Assembly: GCA_023402355.1 (NCBI GenBank)
Contig: JAEXCG010000053.1
Coordinates: forward strand, 1-5,179
Reading direction: 5' to 3'
Length of the DNA stretch: 5,179 nucleotides
Origin: Bacillota bacterium
GTDB taxonomy: Bacteria; Bacillota; Clostridia; Christensenellales; Aristaeellaceae
Shown here: positions 1 through 4,258 of the stretch, in pieces
How positions within the stretch are numbered: the first letter of the stretch is position 1
Layout of the letters: each line of letters begins with the position of its first letter
Translations under genes and position numbers: made by a program
Notes under the pieces: model-generated
The model's input: the letters and a program-made list of their open reading frames with translations, nothing else
The model's database searches: none
What the model was told of the DNA's origin: nothing

Positions 1-91
<91 letters not shown>

Positions 92-265
92 AATCCTTTA
101 TCTCCTCTTGGTGTTCCGGTTTGCACCAGCTCACACAAGATTCAAAACTCTTTTCAGAATCAACTGTCTTTTCCTTGCTTTGCGTTTCTTTTCTCTATTC
201 TGTATCGTTTTCAAGGATCGTTTCCACCGTTTTGAGCGCACAAAACGTGCTCTCTCGCGGCGACG
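92..265 (-). other. rRNA operon leader (transcribed spacer upstream of 16S)
   Basis: About 174 bases lie between the predicted transcription start (near 265) and the 16S 5' end. No credible reading frame is present: the short frames crossing it have no ribosome binding site and low-complexity, Phe/Ser- or Arg/Lys-rich products. The segment is purine-rich on the transcribed strand, as rRNA leaders often are. A GC-rich imperfect hairpin (GAGCAC...GTGCGCTC on the minus strand, about 251-233) lies near the transcript start. The leader is presumably removed during 16S maturation. The exact processing sites cannot be placed without the matching 3' flank of 16S. Confidence 0.75.
195..220 (-). promoter_or_regulatory. 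boxA-like rRNA antitermination element
   Basis: The minus-strand leader contains GATCCTTGAAAAC (219-207) followed by an A-rich tract. This resembles the TCTTTGAAAAC-type boxA motif found in rRNA leaders and 16S-23S spacers of Bacillota, which binds NusB/S10 and lets polymerase transcribe the untranslated operon without Rho termination. Position in the leader, about 45 bases after the predicted start, is typical. Identification rests on the motif alone. Confidence 0.5.
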
Positions 266-271
266 TTGATT

Positions 272-300
272 AGTATACCACCCTTCAAATCGTTTGTCAA
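272..300 (-). promoter_or_regulatory. Strong sigma-A promoter of the rRNA operon
   Basis: On the minus strand the -35 box TTGACA (300-295) is a perfect consensus, the spacer is exactly 17 bp (294-278), and the -10 box TATACT (277-272) differs from TATAAT at one position. Transcription should start near 265. Directly upstream, 320-311 is an A-tract (AAAAAAATTC on the minus strand) placed as an UP element would be, as expected for a highly expressed rRNA promoter. No second tandem promoter of similar quality was found between here and the stop of the upstream peptidase gene. Confidence 0.88.
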
Positions 301-347
301 CCCAATTCTTGAATTTTTTTGTACTGCTTTTCGATCTTATGAATACT

Positions 348-426
348 TCGAACGATTCCAGCAGTATCTCTTTAAACATGCAGGGATTATGGCCTATATT
401 CCCTTATCCAATTTCAAATCGTTCGA
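348..426. repeat. 10-bp perfect inverted repeat upstream of the rRNA promoter
   Basis: TCGAACGATT at 348-357 is the exact reverse complement of AATCGTTCGA at 417-426, with 59 bp between. A weaker nested hairpin (GGGA/TCCC plus TAT/ATA, 383-403) lies inside. The core AACGATT also recurs inside the rRNA promoter spacer (288-294, minus strand). The stretch 301-446 has no gene and no U-tract terminator. It could be a protein-binding site pair or a weak folded 3' end for the upstream operon transcript; function is unknown. Confidence 0.55.
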
Positions 427-446
427 CTTATAGTTCGGCCGGAGTC

Positions 447-1574
447 CTACATCACCTGCTCCGGACGCTGAAGAAGAGACTTCATCAGATCTGCCGCGAG
501 CTGCGCGTTTGGCAGCAGCGACGACATGAGCGCGTATTCCGCTTTGGCATGCGCGTGAAAGCCCGCAATGCCCAGGCCATCGAGCGCCGCGATCCCCTGC
601 AAACCGGCAAACGCGATGTCCCCTGCGCCACCGGTCGATTCCGCCGTCACGCAGCGCCCCTGCGCCAAAGCAATTTGCTTCATAATTTCGAGAAGACGCG
701 CACTTTTTTCATTCGCCTTGAAAGGAGGGTGACTCGCGCCGACGTACAATTCCGTCGTCGTCCCCTTGATCCCCGGACGGGCGCAGATTTCCCGCACCCG
801 TGTTAAAAGTTCCTCCTGATAACCCGGATCAAAAAAGCGCAGTTCGCAGGATGCATTGGCCTCATCGGCGATGATGTTCTCTCTGCTGCCGCCCTCAATC
901 CTGCCGACGTTGATGGAAATGCTGCGCGCGTCGTCCCGCAGGGTATACAGGGCATTTACGACGCGGCAAATCTGCTCGATCGCGCTGCCGCATTCAAGGT
1001 AAGCGGAGCCTGCATGCCCCCTTTGTCCCGTGCAATGAATCCGAAACGATATGACGCCCTTTCGCTGCGCCACGAGCGCCCCGCTGGGGCGGGCCGGTTC
1101 AAAGCTGAGCGCGGCAAAGGCCTGCTTTGCATGCGCCTCCATCAGCGCATGGCTGCTCTGCGATCCGATTTCCTCGTCAGCGTTGAGCACGCAGATGATT
1201 TTCGTGTCGCGCGGAAGGAATGGCAGCACCTCTTTGAGCGCAAAGTACATGACGAGCAGCCCGCCCTTCATATCCATCGCGCCGGGGCCAAAAGCCTTAT
1301 CGCCCTCCAGCCGAAAGGGCCAGCTCTCCGCATGGGCAAACACGGTATCCATATGTCCAAGCAGCAAAAGCGTGTGTTCGCCGGTTCCGGCGCGGCACTC
1401 CAGCGTATCCCCCACGCTATCGTCATGATGGCGGATGACTTCCATGCCGAGCGCTTCAAAGTCGGCCTGTACGGCGTCCGCAAACGCGTTCACGTCCGCC
1501 CTGTCATGGCTCCCGCTGGGCAGATTGACGTACTGCTCCAGCTTCTTCTGCGCTTCCCCCTGCGTCGTCTTCAT
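447..1574 (-). CDS. M20-family metallopeptidase / amidohydrolase (carboxypeptidase G2-like)
   Basis: A 375-residue zinc-dependent hydrolase of the ArgE/DapE/CPG2 superfamily. Visible motifs, numbered from the chosen Met: GHMDTV with ligand H74 and D76; GAMDMKGG with bridging D101; NADEEIGS with catalytic E134 and ligand E135; SFEP with ligand E159; the GQRGHAG dimerisation-domain motif with H187; and a C-terminal HAHAKAEY segment supplying the last ligand (probably H342). All key residues are present and the length is normal. There is no signal peptide, so it should act in the cytosol. The ATG at 1574 was chosen because AAGGAG (1589-1584) sits nine bases upstream; the open frame extends 49 codons further, but that part overlaps the ATPase gene and looks non-native. 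It begins 16 bp after the ATPase stop as the last gene of the transporter operon. Family members cleave C-terminal glutamate, acyl-amino acids or dipeptides. The context suggests it processes what the transporter imports. The true substrate is unknown. Confidence 0.92.
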   Translation of the reverse strand: MKTTQGEAQKKLEQYVNLPSGSHDRADVNAFADAVQADFEALGMEVIRHHDDSVGDTLECRAGTGEHTLLLLGHMDTVFAHAESWPFRLEGDKAFGPGAMDMKGGLLVMYFALKEVLPFLPRDTKIICVLNADEEIGSQSSHALMEAHAKQAFAALSFEPARPSGALVAQRKGVISFRIHCTGQRGHAGSAYLECGSAIEQICRVVNALYTLRDDARSISINVGRIEGGSRENIIADEANASCELRFFDPGYQEELLTRVREICARPGIKGTTTELYVGASHPPFKANEKSARLLEIMKQIALAQGRCVTAESTGGAGDIAFAGLQGIAALDGLGIAGFHAHAKAEYALMSSLLPNAQLAADLMKSLLQRPEQVM

Positions 1575-1583
1575 ATCCGTCCG

Positions 1584-1589
1584 CTCCTT
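1584..1589 (-). promoter_or_regulatory. Ribosome binding site deciding the peptidase start
   Basis: AAGGAG on the minus strand lies one base after the ATPase TAA and nine bases before the peptidase ATG. It fixes the start at 1574 rather than any codon inside the ATPase gene. The tight packing indicates translational coupling between the two genes. Confidence 0.8.
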
Positions 1590-1590
1590 A

Positions 1591-2340
1591 TTACAAAACC
1601 TTCCGCAGGAAATCCTGCGTGCGCGGATTCCTGGCTCCGCCAAAAATCTCCTGCGGCGTGCCCTGCTCCATGATGATTCCCTCGTCCATAAAGAGCACGC
1701 GGTCGCCCACCTCGCGCGCAAAGCCCATTTCGTGCGTCACGACGACCATCGTCATGCCGTCGTCAGCCAGCCGCTTCATGACGTCCAGCACCTCCCCGAC
1801 CATCTCCGGGTCGAGCGCGCTCGTCGGTTCGTCGAACAGCATGACGTCCGGGTCCATCGCCAGCGCCCGGACGATCGCGACGCGCTGGCGCTGTCCGCCG
1901 GACAACTGGCTCGGGTACGCCTTCGCCTTGTCCGCCAGCCCCACGCGCTCCAGCAGCTCCAGTGCCCGCGCCTCCGCTTTTGCCCGCGGCACCTTTTTAA
2001 CCTTCATCGGGGCGATGCAGATATTCTCCTGCACCGACAGATGAGAAAACAGGTTGAACTGCTGAAAGACCATGCCCATGCGCTCGCGCAGATGGTTGAT
2101 GTTCTTTCCGGCCTGCCGCGTGCTGACGCCCTCAAAGACGACGTCTCCGCCCGTCGGTTCTTCCAGAAGGTTCAGGCAGCGCAGAAACGTCGACTTACCG
2201 CTGCCGGAGGGGCCGATCACCACGACCACCTCGCCCGAATGGATGTCGACGTCCACGCCCTTGAGCACGTCCAGCGTTCCGAACTGCTTTTCCAGCCCCT
2301 TTACGGACAGGAGCACCTCGCCCTTCTTAACGGTCTGCAC
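1591..2340 (-). CDS. Polar amino acid ABC transporter, ATP-binding subunit
   Basis: A 249-residue GlnQ/HisP/ArtP-type ATPase that powers import by dimerising on the cytoplasmic face of the permease. Motifs in order: Walker A GPSGSGKST (43-51), Q-loop within VFQQFNLF (91-98), signature LSGGQ (146-150), Walker B VMLFDE (166-171), D-loop SALD (174-177), and switch histidine in VVTHEMG (H203). Length is typical and there is no extra C-terminal regulatory domain. The start is GTG at 2340, supported by AGGAGG seven bases upstream. It overlaps the 3' end of the permease gene by 14 bp in another frame, a sign of coupled translation that balances the two subunits. The family call is secure. The choice between glutamine, arginine, histidine or cystine specificity cannot be made from this subunit. 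Confidence 0.97.
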   Translation of the reverse strand: MQTVKKGEVLLSVKGLEKQFGTLDVLKGVDVDIHSGEVVVVIGPSGSGKSTFLRCLNLLEEPTGGDVVFEGVSTRQAGKNINHLRERMGMVFQQFNLFSHLSVQENICIAPMKVKKVPRAKAEARALELLERVGLADKAKAYPSQLSGGQRQRVAIVRALAMDPDVMLFDEPTSALDPEMVGEVLDVMKRLADDGMTMVVVTHEMGFAREVGDRVLFMDEGIIMEQGTPQEIFGGARNPRTQDFLRKVL

Positions 2341-2995
2341 GGCCCATCCTCCTCTCCAGCAGCCCCAGCACCCGGCTGGTCGTAAAGGTCAGCACAAAGT
2401 AGATCAGCGCCGAGATCGTCAGCGTCTCCAGATAGTGAAAGTTCGTAGAAGCCAGCTTATTCGCCTGATACGTCAGCTCGTAAATGCCGATCGTATACAA
2501 GATGGAAGACTCCTTGATGATGACGACGAACTCGTTTCCGATCGCCGGCAGGATGTTCTTGAGCGCCTGCGGCAGGATGATGTAGAGCATGGTCTGCGCC
2601 GAGGTCATGCCGAGCGAACGCGCCGCTTCATTCTGACCGCCGTCGATCGCCTGAATGCCCGATCGGACGATTTCCGCCATATACGCGCCGCTGTTGATGA
2701 TGAGCGCCAGGATGCCCGCCGTCATGCGCGGCAGCTTGATGCCCATTTGCGGCAGGCCGTAGTACACGATCAGCACCTGCACCAGCATCGGCGTGCCGCG
2801 CAGGAACTCGACGTAGGCGGTGGAAAGGAAGCGAATCACGCGGATGCGGCTCATGCGCAGGAGCGCGACCACAATGCCGAGAAGCGAGCCGCCCACCACC
2901 GTCCAGGCTGCGAGCTCCACGGTCACCACGGCGCCCTGCATGAACACGGGCAGCTTGGTCGATAGGATGGTCCACAGGGTCTCCAATGAAAACAT
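2327..2995 (-). CDS. Polar amino acid ABC transporter, permease subunit (HisM/GlnP family)
   Basis: A 222-residue inner-membrane protein of the His/Glu/Gln/Arg/opine permease family. Hydrophobic spans are near residues 17-47 (long, possibly one span with flanks), 58-80, 89-110, 150-172 and 190-212, giving the usual five-helix core. FLRGTPMLVQ (64-73) is the family's conserved segment at the second span. EAARSLGM (123-130) begins the EAA coupling loop that contacts the ATPase. Only one permease gene is present, so a homodimer is expected. ATG at 2995 is preferred, with a G-rich site (GGGGGA, 3009-3004) eight bases upstream. An alternative in-frame TTG at 3025 would add ten unlikely residues and abut the upstream hairpin. 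The 3' end overlaps the ATPase start by 14 bp. Confidence 0.95.
   Translation of the reverse strand: MFSLETLWTILSTKLPVFMQGAVVTVELAAWTVVGGSLLGIVVALLRMSRIRVIRFLSTAYVEFLRGTPMLVQVLIVYYGLPQMGIKLPRMTAGILALIINSGAYMAEIVRSGIQAIDGGQNEAARSLGMTSAQTMLYIILPQALKNILPAIGNEFVVIIKESSILYTIGIYELTYQANKLASTNFHYLETLTISALIYFVLTFTTSRVLGLLERRMGRADR
2348..2353 (-). promoter_or_regulatory. Ribosome binding site deciding the GTG start of the ATPase
   Basis: A perfect AGGAGG on the minus strand lies inside the last codons of the permease gene, seven bases ahead of GTG at 2340. The nearby ATG (2347-2345) touches the site and is in the permease frame, so it cannot be the ATPase start. The same six bases therefore encode permease residues and recruit ribosomes for the next gene. 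Confidence 0.85.
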
Positions 2996-3027
2996 GCTGT
3001 CGGTCCCCCGTTCTCTTGGTATCAAAG

Positions 3028-3052
3028 CGGCGGAGGAGAAATTCCTCCGCCG
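3028..3052 (-). other. Intercistronic mRNA hairpin between binding protein and permease
   Basis: A perfect 10-bp, GC-rich stem (3028-3037 with 3043-3052) and a 5-base loop lie in the 73-bp gap between the binding-protein stop (3069) and the permease ATG (2995). On the transcribed strand it is followed by CTTTGATACC rather than a run of U, so it is not a strong terminator. In periplasmic-type transport operons such hairpins protect the upstream message from 3' exonucleases or cause partial termination, making binding protein more abundant than membrane subunits. That role is inferred here. Confidence 0.75.
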
Positions 3053-3068
3053 TCCCTTGCGATGACGA

Positions 3069-3881
3069 TCACTTCTGGCTGAGCTCCAGCTCCGCCTGCT
3101 GCACGCACGCCTGGTCCACCCAGCCGTCGTAGGTGCCGTCCGCCTTCACGCGGGCGATCGTCTCGTTGACGGCCGCGAGCAGCGTGGCGTTCTCCTCCCC
3201 CTTGGCGATCGCGACGCCGACGCCGTTCTTGTTGGACTCGACCGGAATCTCACTGAACGCCAGCCCCGGGTAGACGTTCATGTAGCTCTTTGCGACGAGC
3301 TTGGAGCAGATCACGCCTTCGACGTTGCCGTTTTTGAGCTCCATGAGCAGCGTCGGGATCATCGGCAGCAGCAGCAGCTCGCATTCGGGGAACTGCTCCT
3401 CCGCGATGCTCTGCTGAATCGAGCCGGTCTGCGCACCGATTACCTTACCCTTGATATCCTCGTAGGTCTTGTACTTTTCCAAATCCTCCTCGCGCACGAG
3501 GATCGGCTGTTCGCCCACGTAATACGTGTCGGAGAAGTCCACCGCCAGGCGGCGCTCATCCGTCGCCGTCATGCCCGCGATCGCGAGATCCACGTCCCCG
3601 GCCATGAGCGCCGTAATCAGACCCGCAAACTGCTGATCCGCGATTTCCAGCTCCACGCCCAGATCCGCCGCGATCTGACGGGCCAGCTCCATTTCAAAGC
3701 CCGCGGCATACTCCTGACCATTTTCGTCGGGAAAGTAGAACTCAAACGGCGCAAAGCTGACCTGCGAACCCACGACCAGCTTTCCCTTGGCCTTGATGTC
3801 GTCCAGCTTGTCGGCCATCGCCGACGTCGCAAGCGTCGTAAGCATGCACAGCGCGAGCAAAATCCCCAGTATTTTTTTCAT
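3069..3881 (-). CDS. Family 3 amino acid ABC transporter substrate-binding protein
   Basis: A 270-residue exported receptor (SBP_bac_3 fold) that captures a polar amino acid and delivers it to the permease. Residues 1-23 form a signal peptide: KK, a hydrophobic core, then TSAMA before DK, fitting signal peptidase I cleavage. Two lobes follow: VVGSQVSFAPFEF (36-48) and GFEMELARQIAADLG (61-75) open the first; GMTATDERRLAVDFSDTYY (103-121) holds the ligand-binding Arg (R110) and the DFS(D)YY hinge region; IGAQTGSIQQS (148-158) starts the second lobe. C-terminal ARVKADGTYDGWVDQ (243-257) is typical. The ATG at 3881 has AAAGGAA (3897-3891) nine bases upstream. It is the first gene of the operon, driven by a consensus promoter about 40 bases ahead. 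Oddly, no lipobox is present: C12 is preceded by Leu, so membrane anchoring is not evident. Arginine or another basic amino acid is a guess from the upstream ARG-like boxes, not from the protein. Confidence 0.95.
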   Translation of the reverse strand: MKKILGILLALCMLTTLATSAMADKLDDIKAKGKLVVGSQVSFAPFEFYFPDENGQEYAAGFEMELARQIAADLGVELEIADQQFAGLITALMAGDVDLAIAGMTATDERRLAVDFSDTYYVGEQPILVREEDLEKYKTYEDIKGKVIGAQTGSIQQSIAEEQFPECELLLLPMIPTLLMELKNGNVEGVICSKLVAKSYMNVYPGLAFSEIPVESNKNGVGVAIAKGEENATLLAAVNETIARVKADGTYDGWVDQACVQQAELELSQK

Positions 3882-3927
3882 GTTTATTCATTCCTTTCCC
3901 GCTTCAACCTTCAAGAGCGATGTTGGA

Positions 3928-3956
3928 ATTATAAGGCCGTTTCCCTGGATTGTCAA
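3928..3956 (-). promoter_or_regulatory. Perfect-consensus sigma-A promoter of the transporter operon
   Basis: On the minus strand, TTGACA (3956-3951), a 17-bp spacer (3950-3934) and TATAAT (3933-3928) match the consensus at every position. Transcription should start near 3921, giving a 5' leader of about 40 bases. That is too short for a T-box or riboswitch. The upstream DNA is A/T-rich and may serve as an UP element. A promoter this strong would need control, which the two adjacent ARG-like boxes could supply. Confidence 0.92.
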
Positions 3957-3963
3957 TAGCTTT

Positions 3964-4002
3964 TTCAAATTTTTATTCATAAATTTCGGATTTATATTCA
4001 CC
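3964..4002 (-). promoter_or_regulatory. Putative tandem ARG boxes (ArgR/AhrC operator)
   Basis: Two 18-bp sites on the minus strand, 4002-3985 and 3981-3964, are separated by 3 bp, so their TGAAT cores are exactly 21 bp (two helical turns) apart. The proximal site reads TATGAATAAAAATTTGAA, with two mismatches to the E. coli pattern WNTGAATWWWWATTCANW and 12 straight matches (ATGAATAAAAAT) to the Bacillus-type core. The distal site, GGTGAATATAAATCCGAA, keeps the left half and A/T centre but is weaker on the right. A 3-bp gap between paired 18-bp boxes is the classical arrangement for hexameric ArgR. They end seven bases above the -35 box (centres near -52 and -73), so both activation and repression are conceivable. 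Chance matches in AT-rich DNA cannot be excluded. Confidence 0.55.
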
Positions 4003-4042
4003 ACATGGCTTATATAGACCTTATTTCGCCTTTTCAGGGTAT

Positions 4043-4069
4043 AAAAAAACAGCCGGCTTCACCGGCTGT
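4043..4069 (-). terminator. Rho-independent terminator of the helicase transcript
   Basis: On the minus strand an 8-bp stem (4069-4062 with 4056-4049, ACAGCCGG/CCGGCTGT), a 5-base loop and a run of U (4049-4043) form a canonical intrinsic terminator. There is no matching U-run on the plus strand, so it works in one direction only. It isolates the transporter promoter from helicase transcription. It now lies about 190 bases after the helicase stop, unusually far, apparently because of the intervening element. Confidence 0.93.
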
Positions 4070-4134
4070 CAGAATGTCAAAAAAGCCACCTCGGACAGAT
4101 AAACCCAAAGCCGTCTGCACGACTTAAATCGTAT

Positions 4135-4153
4135 CGCCCGGCTTTGCCGGGCG
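4135..4153. repeat. 8-bp GC hairpin
   Basis: CGCCCGGC (4135-4142), loop TTT, GCCGGGCG (4146-4153): a perfect, very stable stem within the candidate element. No U-run follows on either strand, so it is not a terminator. Confidence 0.85.
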
Positions 4154-4161
4154 GGCGGGAC

Positions 4162-4199
4162 TTTTTCCGTAGCAAAACGAAGTTTTGCAGAGCGAAAAA
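4162..4199. repeat. Two-tier hairpin with U/A-rich outer stem
   Basis: The inner stem GCAAAAC/GTTTTGC (4172-4178 and 4182-4188) has a GAA loop. The outer stem TTTTTC/GAAAAA (4162-4167 and 4194-4199) encloses it with a short internal loop. On the minus strand the outer arm gives a U-run, but it lies on the 5' side of this hairpin. Confidence 0.7.
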
Positions 4200-4212
4200 A
4201 TGACCCGTGGCC

Positions 4213-4242
4213 TCGACAAAGTGGCCTATGCCACTTTGTCGA
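4213..4242. repeat. 13-bp perfect hairpin just after the helicase gene
   Basis: TCGACAAAGTGGC (4213-4225) pairs perfectly with 4230-4242 around a 4-base loop. It is the longest perfect stem in the window and begins 16 bases after the helicase stop. On the transcribed strand the nearest U-run comes 12 bases later (4200-4195), so it is not a standard terminator. It may stabilise the 3' end of the message or be a terminal structure of a mobile element. Confidence 0.85.
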
Positions 4243-4258
4243 CACACCGGCTGCACGA

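Larger units (their letters stand above)
4069..4244. mobile_element. Candidate MITE-like insertion inside the helicase terminator region
   Basis: About 176 bp with no credible gene lies between two exact copies of the 9-mer CACCGGCTG (4060-4068 and 4245-4253), which could be a target-site duplication. The ends are weakly inverted: TGTCAAAAAAG at 4075-4085 versus TGTCGACAAAG read inward from 4244-4234 (9 of 11 match). The left copy is not flush with the duplication: six bases (4069-4074) intervene. The interior is packed with hairpins (4135-4153, 4162-4199, 4213-4242). Deleting the segment and one 9-mer recreates a compact terminator five bases after the helicase stop. No transposase is present, so it would be a non-autonomous element. 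The alternative is a native structured 3' UTR with a coincidental repeat. Confidence 0.42.

Noticed and set aside
92..265. Protein-coding genes in the rRNA leader
   Set aside because: Frames at 32-235, 84-269 and 131-379 overlap 16S or its promoter and have biased, domain-free products and no ribosome binding site.
439..464. Inverted repeat CCGGAG/CTCCGG as the operon terminator
   Set aside because: Only six base pairs with a 14-base loop, overlapping the peptidase stop, and no U-run follows.
1575..1721. Longer N-terminus for the M20 peptidase
   Set aside because: The extra 49 codons overlap the ATPase gene and give an Arg/Trp-rich, unfamily-like stretch. The ATG at 1574 has a well-spaced AAGGAG.
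1435..2385. Long plus-strand open frame (316 codons) opposite the ATPase and peptidase genes
   Set aside because: It is an antisense shadow of GC-rich genes with full motif sets on the minus strand. Its product is His/Arg/Leu-rich with no recognisable domain. The same holds for plus-strand frames at 294-806, 1014-1673, 2072-2965 and 4343-5074.
2996..3025. TTG start adding ten residues to the permease
   Set aside because: A rare start codon abutting the intercistronic hairpin, with no ribosome binding site. The ATG at 2995 begins a normal family N-terminus.
3882..3921. Riboswitch or T-box leader ahead of the binding-protein gene
   Set aside because: The promoter fixes the leader at about 40 bases, too short, and no T-box core or aptamer-like fold is visible.
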